Assembly: GCA_002878065.1 (NCBI GenBank)
Contig: PNIN01000058.1
Span: forward strand, 1-37,141
From: Calditerrivibrio nitroreducens
GTDB lineage: Bacteria; Chrysiogenota; Deferribacteres; Deferribacterales; Calditerrivibrionaceae
DNA: 37,141 nucleotides
Direction: 5' to 3'
In this document: positions 7,998-16,855 of the stretch, in pieces
Layout: every line of letters begins with the position of its first letter
Position numbering within the stretch: the stretch's first letter is position 1
Notes under the pieces: generated by a model
Seen by the model: only the letters and a program-made list of their open reading frames with translations
Database searches by the model: none
What the model was told of the DNA's origin: nothing
Translations under genes and position numbers: made by a program

Positions 7998-9987
7998 TAA
8001 ATTTTTCAACAGAGAACTAAGCTGGCTTGCCTTCAACGAACGAGTCTTATTGGAAGCAACAGATCCCAATCTCCCCCTGTTGGAAAAATTGAAATTCATA
8101 GGGATATTTTCATCCAATCTGGATGAATTCTTCATGATCAGGGTGGCTGGTTTGATAGATCAGATGAAATCTGGATACAACAAGAGGGACCTCTCCGGAT
8201 TAACACCTTCGGATCAATTATCAAAAATCCGTGAAAAGGTACTTGCACTGATAAAAAAACAATCCGACATTTTTTCAGAGATTTTAACAAAATTAAACAA
8301 AGAAAAGGTATTTTTCAATTTAGACTATGACCTCTTCCCCATTGATAGTATTTTCTTTAATGAAATTCTACCCGTGATCACTCCAATCACAATAAGTCCC
8401 GCTAACCCCTTCCCTTTTATACATAATCTTAATATTAATATCTTTTCAACTGTAAAAAAAGATGGGGAAATTTTTCATTCTATAATCATTATACCTGGAT
8501 CCTTAAAAAGATTCTTTATATTCCAACAGGGGGAAAGCTATTATATCTTTTTAACTGAAACTATTATTCAAAGGTTTCTAAAATTTATATATCCAAACTT
8601 TGAAATTGTAGAATCTTTTTTATTCAGAATTACAAGAAATGCTGACCTTAACTTCCATAGTGAAGAGGTGGAAGATCTATACAAAGAGATACAAAATTCA
8701 CTTATAAAAAGGGCTGTTGGTTCACCCGTAAGGATGGAAGTCCTGGGTAGATTTCAAAAAGAATCGATATCGATGCTGATGGAAGAATTTGAATTGAATG
8801 AGGATGGACTCTACGAAGTGAATGAAATCATAGATTATAAGTTCCTTATAAATATAGACATACCGATGGATAAACACAGATATCCCGGAATTAAAAAAAG
8901 TAGTCTTAATTTAAATGAAAAAAAATTTATTTTTAACTACATAAAAAACAATGATATCCTTCTTTTCAGACCCTACAATGATCTTACTTTTGTAAGCCAG
9001 ATGGTTTCAGAAGCGGCTGACGACCCAGATGTAATAGCAATTAAAATGACTCTTTACAGAGCCAACAAAGATTCATCCATCATAAAATCGTTAGAAAAAG
9101 CCGCCCTAGCTGGAAAACATGTATGTGTGGTGATTGAATTAAAGGCAAGGTTTGACGAAGAAAAGAACCTTGAATGGGCAAAGAAACTTGAACATGCAGG
9201 TTGTATTGTCTCCTACGGATTTGTAGATCTTAAAATACACGCCAAAGCTTTACTCATAGTAAAAAAAGAGAAAGGGAAAATTGTAAGATATACTCATCTT
9301 TCCACAGGGAATTACAATGAGCTTACAGCCAATCTATACACAGATATAGATTTTATTACATCTAATGACGCCATAGGCTCTGACGTTGTAAACCTTTTCA
9401 ATTTTATAATGAGCTATTCGGATCCGCTCGGGTGGAATGAACTTATCGTAGCACCAATCTATCTCAGGGAAAAACTTTACAACCTCATAGACAACGAAAT
9501 TGAAAATGCAAAAAAAGGTAGCCCCGCAAGAATAATTGTAAAGTTAAATTCTTTGTACGATGAAGCTCTGACACTAAAGCTTTATGAAGCATCCGCCGCA
9601 GGTGTGCAGATAGATCTGATCATAAGAGGGATATGCTCCCTCGTACCTGGTGTAAAAGGGTTGAGCGAAAATATTAAAGTAAAAAGTATAATCGGAAGAT
9701 TTCTTGAACACCCGAGAGTTCTTTATTTTCATAACAAAGGGAGCTATAAAATATTTCTCTCAACAGCCGACTGGATGATGAGAAATTTAGACAAAAGAGT
9801 AGAAGTACTTTTTGAAATAAAAAATCATAAATTAAAAGAAAAATTATATGATTATCTCCAATTGAATTTAAAAGATAACCAGAAATCCTGGATTCTGAGC
9901 CAAAACGGTATCTACAAAAAACAGATTGCTAAATCAGATAGATTAAATCTACAGGAAGAGATGCAGAAGCTAACATTTATACTTTAG
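7990..9987 (+). CDS. ppk1: Polyphosphate kinase 1
   Basis: PPK1 reversibly transfers the gamma-phosphate of ATP to polyphosphate chains. The 665-aa protein shows all four parts of the family: an N-terminal helical domain starting FFNRELSWLAFNERVLLEA, a head domain, and two phospholipase-D-like C-terminal domains. The autophosphorylated histidine is in KIHAKAL (His417) and the second essential histidine in YFHNKGSYKIFL (His581), followed by STADWMMRNLDKRVEV. The length is close to the usual ~690 aa. It overlaps the degenerate ppx paralogue by 8 bp, so kinase and phosphatase are made together. Its stop overlaps the convergent antiporter gene by 11 bp, leaving no room for a conventional terminator. 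Confidence 0.97.
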   Translation: MNNKFFNRELSWLAFNERVLLEATDPNLPLLEKLKFIGIFSSNLDEFFMIRVAGLIDQMKSGYNKRDLSGLTPSDQLSKIREKVLALIKKQSDIFSEILTKLNKEKVFFNLDYDLFPIDSIFFNEILPVITPITISPANPFPFIHNLNINIFSTVKKDGEIFHSIIIIPGSLKRFFIFQQGESYYIFLTETIIQRFLKFIYPNFEIVESFLFRITRNADLNFHSEEVEDLYKEIQNSLIKRAVGSPVRMEVLGRFQKESISMLMEEFELNEDGLYEVNEIIDYKFLINIDIPMDKHRYPGIKKSSLNLNEKKFIFNYIKNNDILLFRPYNDLTFVSQMVSEAADDPDVIAIKMTLYRANKDSSIIKSLEKAALAGKHVCVVIELKARFDEEKNLEWAKKLEHAGCIVSYGFVDLKIHAKALLIVKKEKGKIVRYTHLSTGNYNELTANLYTDIDFITSNDAIGSDVVNLFNFIMSYSDPLGWNELIVAPIYLREKLYNLIDNEIENAKKGSPARIIVKLNSLYDEALTLKLYEASAAGVQIDLIIRGICSLVPGVKGLSENIKVKSIIGRFLEHPRVLYFHNKGSYKIFLSTADWMMRNLDKRVEVLFEIKNHKLKEKLYDYLQLNLKDNQKSWILSQNGIYKKQIAKSDRLNLQEEMQKLTFIL

Positions 9988-11758
9988 AGATATAGTAAAC
10001 TAATAGATAAAAAAATAAAAATATCATCACCCAGAGGAGCGAATCTCCTACCCGGATGTTTGTTTTTACAGATCTTATATTCCTGAGCTTTTCTAAGTTT
10101 TCCTGATATTTATCCTTATCATCCTCAAACACTTTATAATAAATTAAATTGTAAAGCACTTTTGTTAGACCAGAAGGATTTGATAGTAGCATAGATAGTT
10201 TTTGAGTTGCTTTCACAAAAATAAATTCTTTAAAACTCTGTCCATATTTTACAATATATTTATCTATAAATTTGACCATGTAAGTGGCACCCTTTCTATA
10301 AAACCAATCTGTATCAAGTGTAATAGTCTCAGTCCGTTTTAACATTGGAAGCATAAAAAAGAACGCTGCAGCAGAAAACATAAGTATCTGCATCTGTAGT
10401 AACACATGTGATGGGGTGTATGGTACATAATCAACGGGATATGGTAAGATTTTATACAAAATATCCGGATATATCCCTAAAAAGATGCATAAAAAGCTCA
10501 CAAACCCCATGGCCAAAAGCATATTAAAAGGAGCTTCTTTAGGCCTTAAACCGGAGTCTTTATGGAAAAATACGAAATAGGGGAATTTAATTCCCGCATG
10601 CAAAAATACTCCGGCAGAAGCCAGCAAAAGTATGTGATAAATAATGGATTTATGTTCTTGTACGGATGCAGCAATTATCAATGACTTAGTTGTAAACCCA
10701 CTTGTGAGGGGAAAAGAAGAGATGGCCGCCGCACCAACACAGCTAAAAAGTAGAGTTAGAGGCATTGTTTTATAAAGTCCTCCCAATTGTGATGTTTTGC
10801 TTATACCTGTTCTGAATAACACTGCCCCCGCCCCCATCATTAAAAGAGCTTTGTAAAGTATGTGTGCAAAAGCATGAGCAGCAGCACCATTTATAGCCAT
10901 CTGAGTACCAAGTCCTACCCCAGTTATCATAAAACCCACCTGGTTTATAATGCTGTAGGACAATACTCTCCTCATATCATTTTCTAATATGGCATAAATT
11001 ATTCCATAAACCGTCATGATAGCACCGGCATACATAAGAATAGATTCCCCCGGAAATCCCCTGGCCAACACATAAACGGCAGTTTTACTGGTGAATGCAC
11101 TTAAAAAAACTGTGCCTGTTACTGTAGACTCTGGATAGGAATCTGATAACCACGCGGAAAATGGTGGTATCGCTGCATTTATGGCAAAACCCAACATTAT
11201 AAGAAGAGTGGCAAGATTATTCAAACCGATGTATCCAAAATCAAGTTTACCTGTCTGATAAAAATATAATACTATGCCTGCAAAAAGTAATTGCCCTCCA
11301 AATGCATGCACCAAAAGATATCTGAAGCCAGCCCCCTTAGCAGCTTCTGTTTTACGTCCAAAGATTATCATAGTGGAAAATATGGCCATCAATTCCCAGA
11401 ATATAAACAAGGTTAAAAGATTCCCAGCAAATATAACCCCATAGGAACTACCTACATACAATGTTGTCCAAACATTTTCTTTGTGATCATCATTATGATA
11501 AGCAAAAATAGCCCCAGAAAAGGCCATAATTGCGAATATATAGCCCCAGACTTTACTCAGTTTGTCAATGAAAACTCCCTTAAGCTCAAGTCCCAAAAAA
11601 TTATAGTAGTATGATACACCTTCCGGTGCATTCAAAACTGAGAAAAATGCCACAACAGGTATCATGATAAATAGATACTTATGCACTCTCCCTCTAGAAT
11701 GTAAAAGCAACAGAGCACCCACAAAAAATATCGAAAATGCCGGGAGACTAAATATCAT
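9977..11758 (-). CDS. Mrp-type antiporter, NuoL/MrpA-like large subunit
   Basis: This 593-aa proton-translocating membrane subunit belongs to the NuoL/M/N antiporter family. About 14 hydrophobic segments are visible. The conserved transmembrane Glu is in TLFIFWELMAIF (Glu122), and later family stretches include ENDMRRVLSYSIINQVGFMI and AHAFAHILYKALLMMGAGAV. The C-terminus adds a hydrophilic stretch (~480-570) and one last TM. It is the last gene of the ten-gene antiporter operon and starts inside the 87-aa gene (11-bp overlap). It lacks the DUF4040/MbhE-like tail of canonical MrpA; that tail is encoded separately at 15773-16303. Its stop overlaps ppk tail to tail. Confidence 0.85.
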   Translation of the reverse strand: MIFSLPAFSIFFVGALLLLHSRGRVHKYLFIMIPVVAFFSVLNAPEGVSYYYNFLGLELKGVFIDKLSKVWGYIFAIMAFSGAIFAYHNDDHKENVWTTLYVGSSYGVIFAGNLLTLFIFWELMAIFSTMIIFGRKTEAAKGAGFRYLLVHAFGGQLLFAGIVLYFYQTGKLDFGYIGLNNLATLLIMLGFAINAAIPPFSAWLSDSYPESTVTGTVFLSAFTSKTAVYVLARGFPGESILMYAGAIMTVYGIIYAILENDMRRVLSYSIINQVGFMITGVGLGTQMAINGAAAHAFAHILYKALLMMGAGAVLFRTGISKTSQLGGLYKTMPLTLLFSCVGAAAISSFPLTSGFTTKSLIIAASVQEHKSIIYHILLLASAGVFLHAGIKFPYFVFFHKDSGLRPKEAPFNMLLAMGFVSFLCIFLGIYPDILYKILPYPVDYVPYTPSHVLLQMQILMFSAAAFFFMLPMLKRTETITLDTDWFYRKGATYMVKFIDKYIVKYGQSFKEFIFVKATQKLSMLLSNPSGLTKVLYNLIYYKVFEDDKDKYQENLEKLRNIRSVKTNIRVGDSLLWVMIFLFFYLLVYYISKV

Positions 11759-12011
11759 ATTTACCCCTATCGTAGTAATCCTCTGGTTTTTGAAGCCATA
11801 ATTTACCCAAAAACTTAGACACGATAACTATTAACACACATGAAAAAAAACCATATAATGCATAGGCTCCAAAAAGATTTTCCCAACCGTAATGGGGATG
11901 CTTCTCCACAAAAATATCGAGTATCACAAGTAAAAATAACAAAAAATAGAAACACCTTTGTAATATTTTTATATTTTCCTCTTTATCAAAAAAATCAAAC
12001 TCCTTCTTCAT
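11748..12011 (-). CDS. Small membrane protein of the Mrp-type antiporter operon, unknown function
   Basis: This 87-aa protein has a charged N-terminus (MKKEFDFFDKEENIKIL), two hydrophobic helices (about residues 16-34 and 45-68) separated by a KHPHYGWENLFGAYALYG loop, and a charged tail ending WLQKPEDYYDRGKYDI. It is not one of the standard MrpA-G subunits. It is locked between two large antiporter subunits, with a 4-bp overlap upstream and an 11-bp overlap downstream, which implies strict co-translation. I infer an accessory subunit, perhaps bridging the extra NuoL-like module. The KPEDYYD tail looks like a conserved signature. Confidence 0.8.
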   Translation of the reverse strand: MKKEFDFFDKEENIKILQRCFYFLLFLLVILDIFVEKHPHYGWENLFGAYALYGFFSCVLIVIVSKFLGKLWLQKPEDYYDRGKYDI

Positions 12012-13489
12012 CTTCCACCTCCATGTAAATCTACAGTGTTGACGGCAAGTTGCAAAAATATATCAGGATAAAAAAATAGAACAATTGTTAATATAGCCGT
12101 TAACAACATTGGTACTACCATAAAAGGAGATGCTTCTTCATTATGTCCATCTTCTTCAGCTTTATTAAAATATGCTCTGATAAATATCGGAACGAAATAA
12201 CCAGCATTCAACAGAGCACTCACCAACAACACTATCAGAATCCATAAATTTCCACTTTCCACACCACCGTTTGCGATATACCATTTACTGACAAATCCAC
12301 CCATTGGAGGAAAACCGATCATTGAAATGGCACCTATTGTAAAAGCAAACATCGTAAGAGGCATACTTTTGGCAATACCATTCAGTTCACTTACCTTTGT
12401 TTTATGGGAAGCAACATAAATAGCTCCTGCCCAGAAGAAAAGTGTAATCTTGGCAAAACCATGGGCAACAATGTGCATAATGGAACCTATTACAGCTTTA
12501 TCGGATAAAAGAGAAACCGCCAGTACTATGTATGAAAGCTGACTGATTGTAGAATAGGCAAGCCTTGACTTTATATTGTCCTGCCTCAAAGCCACCATTG
12601 ATGCAACAATAATCGTAAAAGCAGCCAAAATTGAAACAACTTCTGAATAAGAAAAGTTCTTTAAAAAATCTACCCCAAAAATATGTAGAAAAACTCTAAT
12701 TACAACGAATACTCCTTTTTTAACAACCGCCACCGCATGCAGCAAAGCACTTACAGGGGTAGGAGCCACCATTGCGGAAGGCAACCATAGATGAAATGGC
12801 ATTACTGCGGCTTTTGCTGAACCAAATACAAACATCAAAAGAACAGATGTAATCACAAGCTTACCGCCAATGTAATTTGTAAATAACCCCAATGACGAAA
12901 ATTCCAGACTTCCAGTCTTGAGATACACATATATCATTGCTGGCATAAAAAATAGAACCGATGTTATAAGTAGATAAGCAAGATACCTATGAGCACCTTC
13001 TATAGCTTCTTTAGTTTGCTTATGTGCCACAAGAGGGTAGGTGGAAAAGGTGATTATTTCATAAAAAATGTATAGCGTTAATAAATTACCTGAAAAAGCC
13101 GCCCCAACTGTCGCTGACATGGATAATGCAAAAAAAGCATAAAATCGAGTTTGATTTTTCTCACCCCCATCCCTCATGTATCCAATAGAATAAAATGTTG
13201 TCAGAATCCACAAAAATGATGCCATAAGAGCAAAGAATATTCCAAGAGTATCCACCTTAAACTTAATAGACAAGCCTGGAAAAAACTCAACAAGTTGATA
13301 TTCTATTATTTTCCCATCCTTCACCAGGAAGTAGATATTTACTATGATCAAAAATTTTATGACGGCTGCCAAAATGGAGAAAAACTCCCTCAAGTTGGGT
13401 CTTTTATCATTTAAAACGATAGGGATAATAGCTATAAGCGATACCAATACAGCATAAACCGGAAGGGATGATGATATTTTATCGATCAT
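12008..13489 (-). CDS. Mrp-type antiporter, second MrpD/NuoM-like subunit
   Basis: This 493-aa polytopic protein of the NuoL/M/N (proton_antipo_M) family has the conserved transmembrane Glu in TLYIFYEIITFSTYPLVAHK (Glu144), followed by MPFHLWLPSAMVAPTPVSAL and RQDNIKSRLAYSTISQLSYI. These residues form the proton path in complex I and Mrp. It is a clear paralogue of the next-upstream gene, with which it overlaps by 4 bp. Classical Mrp has one MrpD and one MrpA; this gene is the surplus large subunit. It probably forms an additional ion or proton channel in the same membrane complex. Confidence 0.87.
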   Translation of the reverse strand: MIDKISSSLPVYAVLVSLIAIIPIVLNDKRPNLREFFSILAAVIKFLIIVNIYFLVKDGKIIEYQLVEFFPGLSIKFKVDTLGIFFALMASFLWILTTFYSIGYMRDGGEKNQTRFYAFFALSMSATVGAAFSGNLLTLYIFYEIITFSTYPLVAHKQTKEAIEGAHRYLAYLLITSVLFFMPAMIYVYLKTGSLEFSSLGLFTNYIGGKLVITSVLLMFVFGSAKAAVMPFHLWLPSAMVAPTPVSALLHAVAVVKKGVFVVIRVFLHIFGVDFLKNFSYSEVVSILAAFTIIVASMVALRQDNIKSRLAYSTISQLSYIVLAVSLLSDKAVIGSIMHIVAHGFAKITLFFWAGAIYVASHKTKVSELNGIAKSMPLTMFAFTIGAISMIGFPPMGGFVSKWYIANGGVESGNLWILIVLLVSALLNAGYFVPIFIRAYFNKAEEDGHNEEASPFMVVPMLLTAILTIVLFFYPDIFLQLAVNTVDLHGGGR

Positions 13490-14979
13490 TTTCCTATCTC
13501 CATCAGAATCTTAGCCACCTTCTCCAGATAATCGATCACCTGATATGGATAAACACCAAAAATAAATGTAGCAAATGCTAATGCATACGTTGGTATCATA
13601 AGTGACAGCGGCTCTTTAAGTCTTTCTATGTTACCTTCAGGTTTATAGAAAAAGATATTATCAACTACACGCCAGAAATAGATGGCTGTAAGTAATGAGC
13701 TTAATAAAATACCCACCGCACCCACAATCTTACCTGTCTCTAGAGCCCCTTTCACCAGATACCATTTGCTAATAAATCCTGCCGTTGTGGGGATACCTAT
13801 CATTCCGAGAGCAAAAATTAAAAAGGCAAATGATGTAAAAGGCATCTTTTTATAAAGACCTTTCAAATCTACAATTTTTACAGTAGTCATGTTGTAAAAA
13901 ATGACACCCACAACTAAAAACAACCCACCCTTTAATATAGCATGGGTCATAAAATGGTACAATCCACCTATCATACCAGCAGAAGATTGCATAGTGGCAC
14001 CCATTACAATATACCCTATCTGCCCCACCGATGAGTAGGCAAGCATTTTTTTGATATTATCCTGCCCTATTGCCAAAAAAGATCCTGATATAACCGCAGC
14101 TATTGACATATAAAAAAGGATATCCATCACTGGCAAAACTTTTATATCAAAACTTGTGGTAAACACAGAATACATAAATCTAACCATTACATAAGCCATT
14201 ACCTTTGTACTTGTGGCTGACATCAGTGCGCTTACAGGGGAAGGGGAATCGGCATAAGCCCCCGGAAGCCAGCTATGAAGAGGAAAAAGAGCCATCTTCA
14301 TACTCAATCCAACAAAAATAAAAGCAGCACCAACCATAACAATTTTCGAATCATACATAGGTACAAGTCTCTGCTGCATATCAAGCAGATTCAAGGTACC
14401 TGTGGCCATATAAAGATAACCTATCCCCAATACCACAAATGAGGCACCGATCGTACCTAAGACTAAATAATTGAAGCTTGACACGTAAGACTCTTTTTTC
14501 CCACCGATTGCAATTAGAGCATAGGCGGTAATGGAAGCTATCTCCATAAAAACGTATATGTTAAAGAGGTCCCCTGTTATCGTTATCCCCAAAAGACCAG
14601 TCATAAACAAAGTGGTGACGGCATAGAAGATGTGAGATTTCTCTTTTGGTATCTCCTTTATCACAACTTTAGGAAAATAAAAACTCATAACTGCAAAGAT
14701 TAAAGACAAAACCAATATACAAAAAGCATTAAACATATCGACATGGTATTCAATACCAATAGGTGCAGCCCAATTACCAAAAAAATATCTAATTGCCCCC
14801 TCATTATAAACTTTCAGAATCAGGTGATATGAAAAAATAGCAGTCAAAATCGCCACCAATTGAAAAATATATGAAACCAGCTTTCTATTGAAAATTCCCA
14901 CCAATACCATTATCATTGAGCTTACTAAGGGTACCACAATGACAAGCGCCGGAAGATTGAGATTGTAATTAAAACTCAT
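13486..14979 (-). CDS. mnhD: Mrp-type antiporter subunit D (MrpD/MbhH-like)
   Basis: This 497-aa subunit of the NuoL/M/N family has the essential membrane Glu in DLFNIYVFMEIASITAYAL (Glu146), and MALFPLHSWLPGAYADSPSP and GQDNIKKMLAYSSVGQIGYI further on. In Mrp complexes MrpD carries one of the ion pathways. It directly follows MrpC (11-bp overlap), the order found in both bacterial Mrp and the archaeal Mbh module, so this is the better MrpD candidate of the two in the operon. It overlaps the next gene by 4 bp. Confidence 0.9.
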   Translation of the reverse strand: MSFNYNLNLPALVIVVPLVSSMIMVLVGIFNRKLVSYIFQLVAILTAIFSYHLILKVYNEGAIRYFFGNWAAPIGIEYHVDMFNAFCILVLSLIFAVMSFYFPKVVIKEIPKEKSHIFYAVTTLFMTGLLGITITGDLFNIYVFMEIASITAYALIAIGGKKESYVSSFNYLVLGTIGASFVVLGIGYLYMATGTLNLLDMQQRLVPMYDSKIVMVGAAFIFVGLSMKMALFPLHSWLPGAYADSPSPVSALMSATSTKVMAYVMVRFMYSVFTTSFDIKVLPVMDILFYMSIAAVISGSFLAIGQDNIKKMLAYSSVGQIGYIVMGATMQSSAGMIGGLYHFMTHAILKGGLFLVVGVIFYNMTTVKIVDLKGLYKKMPFTSFAFLIFALGMIGIPTTAGFISKWYLVKGALETGKIVGAVGILLSSLLTAIYFWRVVDNIFFYKPEGNIERLKEPLSLMIPTYALAFATFIFGVYPYQVIDYLEKVAKILMEIGK

Positions 14980-15364
14980 TTTCTTCTCTATCCTTTACAG
15001 ATCTCTGATTATAATTTACAATTTCATCCTCTTCAACAGTACCATAAAATTCGTTGATTTTAATAATGATAGAAAGAGCAACCGCTGTAACGGCAACCCC
15101 CACAACTATAGCAGTAAGCATCAAAACATGTGGTAACGGATTGTCATATCTAATAACATTTTCAGAGTATATTGGAGCAGATCCATCTTTGACCTTGGAT
15201 ATAGATATGTAAAATAGAATTATAGAGGTTGACAATATATTAAGACCCACAACTTTTTTGAAAAGATTGCCATTTACAATCGTAGTATAAAGACCTATCA
15301 ACATCAGGATAATAGCAATAATGTAGTTGTATTTGCCCACAATAAAATTGATAATATCAACCAT
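14969..15364 (-). CDS. mnhC: Mrp-type antiporter subunit C (MrpC/NuoK-like)
   Basis: This NuoK-like subunit has three TM helices: YNYIIAIILMLIGLYTTIVN, KVVGLNILSTSIILFYISIS with its conserved small residues, and a third helix around HVLMLTAIVVGVAVTAVALS, where DPLPHVLMLTAIVIG-type sequence is the MrpC signature. It continues to a charged tail with about 131 aa in total. I chose the ATG at 15364 (MVDIINF) because GGGA precedes it; the longer frame from 15403 adds an unlikely N-terminus lying inside the MrpB gene. It overlaps mnhB by 8 bp and mnhD by 11 bp. Confidence 0.9.
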   Translation of the reverse strand: MVDIINFIVGKYNYIIAIILMLIGLYTTIVNGNLFKKVVGLNILSTSIILFYISISKVKDGSAPIYSENVIRYDNPLPHVLMLTAIVVGVAVTAVALSIIIKINEFYGTVEEDEIVNYNQRSVKDREENEF

Positions 15365-15776
15365 CTTTTTTTCCCACTTCAAAGAAGAGTAACAACATAA
15401 CACTAAAAACCGTTATGAAAACACCTATTTCTATTAAAAGTAATCCGATGGAATTACCTGTTTTCATATCCAACCCAGGCAGTTTTGCATACTCAAGATA
15501 TGTTCCCCCATTAAACATCGAAACATACCCCACCAATGTGTATATCATCACACCGATTGCAGTAAATGCCAAAAGCATATTTCTGCTTATTCTCCTATAA
15601 AACTCTTCCTTTCCAAAAACCATGGAATACAGAATCCATCCGGCGGCAAAAATTACTCCTCCCTGAAAACCTCCTCCAGGACTTATCTCCCCATGAGCAA
15701 GGACATACAAAGAAAAGATAAGTATAAATGGAACCATAATCCTGGTGGCCATCACCAAAACGATATGTCTTTTCAT
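15357..15776 (-). CDS. mnhB: Mrp-type antiporter subunit B (MrpB/MbhF-like)
   Basis: This 139-aa protein has four TM helices and the MrpB signature around residues 19-45, HGEISPGGGFQGGVIFAAG, close to the family consensus. I chose the ATG at 15776 (MKRHIVLV) because GGGGAGAGAG lies upstream and it forms an ATGA overlap with the preceding stop. The frame extends to 15809 but without a better ribosome site. MrpB is a core membrane subunit needed for assembly of the complex. Confidence 0.92.
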   Translation of the reverse strand: MKRHIVLVMATRIMVPFILIFSLYVLAHGEISPGGGFQGGVIFAAGWILYSMVFGKEEFYRRISRNMLLAFTAIGVMIYTLVGYVSMFNGGTYLEYAKLPGLDMKTGNSIGLLLIEIGVFITVFSVMLLLFFEVGKKDG

Positions 15777-16303
15777 TTCGACTCTCTCCCCAATATCATA
15801 TATACACAAAGTCCTGCTATGAAAATTACCGTTGTTTCACCATTTGTATCATATCCTCTGTAGCTACCTAAAATTGCTGTAACAATATTAGGTGCCCCCG
15901 TTTCCCTAAAAGTCCTTTCAATATAATCTGGTATAAGATATCTGTTTGTCACCCAGCCTGGATCCCCGAAATTTGGCATATCCTGTGTGGCGAGTAGTAA
16001 AAGATATCCCGTGATAAATATAACTGTTAAAGCAATTATCTTTCTATCTTTAGTAATCTGATTTTTTTCCACTCTATCGATTTTAGATAAAACCGCCAGG
16101 AGCAGTACTGTACTTACTCCAGCACCAACGGCAACCTCTGTAAAGGCAACATCCACGGCATTCAAAGTAGTCCACAAAACTGCAACAAAAAAGGAATAAG
16201 CACTTAAGGAAATCGTAGAATTCAGTAAATCCTTAAAATAAACAGATAAAAATGCCGAAATAATTAGAAATGTCAAAAAAAGTATATCAATTATCACTGT
16301 CAT
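15773..16303 (-). CDS. MbhD/MbhE-like fusion subunit (equivalent of the MrpA C-terminal part)
   Basis: This protein has about 176 aa. The N-terminal half is DUF4040/MbhD-like (AYSFFVAVLWTTLNAVDVAF, TEVAVGAGVSTVLLLAVL). The C-terminal half resembles MbhE and the extreme C-terminus of MrpA (APNIVTAILGSYRGYDTNGE, then TTVIFIAGLCVYMIL). In canonical Mrp these pieces are the tail of the large MrpA; here they form a stand-alone gene between mnhG and mnhB, as in archaeal Mbh. I chose the ATG at 16303 (MTVIIDILF) because GGAG lies 8 bases upstream; the frame extends to 16357 through sequence that is really mnhG. Confidence 0.85.
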   Translation of the reverse strand: MTVIIDILFLTFLIISAFLSVYFKDLLNSTISLSAYSFFVAVLWTTLNAVDVAFTEVAVGAGVSTVLLLAVLSKIDRVEKNQITKDRKIIALTVIFITGYLLLLATQDMPNFGDPGWVTNRYLIPDYIERTFRETGAPNIVTAILGSYRGYDTNGETTVIFIAGLCVYMILGRESK

Positions 16304-16595
16304 ACTTTTTTCTCCACCATGGTACTCCCATACGATAAGCAGCCTGGGCAAGGGCATGAGTTGCTGTAGGATTTGCTATGAATACAAAAGCCAATATAAA
16401 CAAAAGTTTAACAGAGATAAGAGAAAACCCCTTATACAAAATAAGACCAAGAAGTATTAAAATCTGACCAAGAGTATCTGTCTTACCTGCTGCATGTATC
16501 CTTGTATAAAAACCAGGCATCCTAATGAGTCCTAATGATGAAATGAATATCAAAATCGACCCAGTTATCAACAATACACCTGTAACAACTATCAA
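16287..16595 (-). CDS. mnhG: Mrp-type antiporter subunit G (MrpG/MbhC-like)
   Basis: This 102-aa protein has three TM helices and the MrpG signature SSLGLIRMPGFYTRIHAAGK followed by TDTLGQILILLGLILY; the RMPDxYTRLHAAxKxxTLG pattern is diagnostic of the family. It ends in a charged tail. It overlaps mnhF by 4 bp and the MbhDE-like gene by 17 bp. Confidence 0.92.
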   Translation of the reverse strand: MIVVTGVLLITGSILIFISSLGLIRMPGFYTRIHAAGKTDTLGQILILLGLILYKGFSLISVKLLFILAFVFIANPTATHALAQAAYRMGVPWWRKKYDSDN

Positions 16596-16855
16596 TCCAG
16601 CCTCCCTTTCTCCTTTAGCTTTAAAATGGCGATTGTACCAACAAAATTTATCAAAGCATAAGCAAGAGAAATATCCACAAACTCAGGCCTATCGTATAGA
16701 AAGTCTATAAGTACAAGTAAAACAACCACTTTTGTTCCTATAAGATTTACGGTCAATACCCTATCAAAAAAAGTAGGACCTTTTATCAGCCTGTACAAAC
16801 TAAAAAATGATGCCAACAAAATTATAACCATGCTAATTTTCAACACTATAGACAT
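16592..16855 (-). CDS. mnhF: Mrp-type antiporter subunit F (MrpF/MbhB-like)
   Basis: This 87-aa protein has three TM helices with the MrpF pattern: a short N-terminal helix, SLYRLIKGPTFFDRVLTVNL with its GPxxxDRVxAxN core, and a last helix with DISLAYALINFVGTIAIL. It overlaps mnhE by 10 bp and mnhG by 4 bp. It is a small scaffold subunit of the antiporter. Confidence 0.92.
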   Translation of the reverse strand: MSIVLKISMVIILLASFFSLYRLIKGPTFFDRVLTVNLIGTKVVVLLVLIDFLYDRPEFVDISLAYALINFVGTIAILKLKEKGRLD

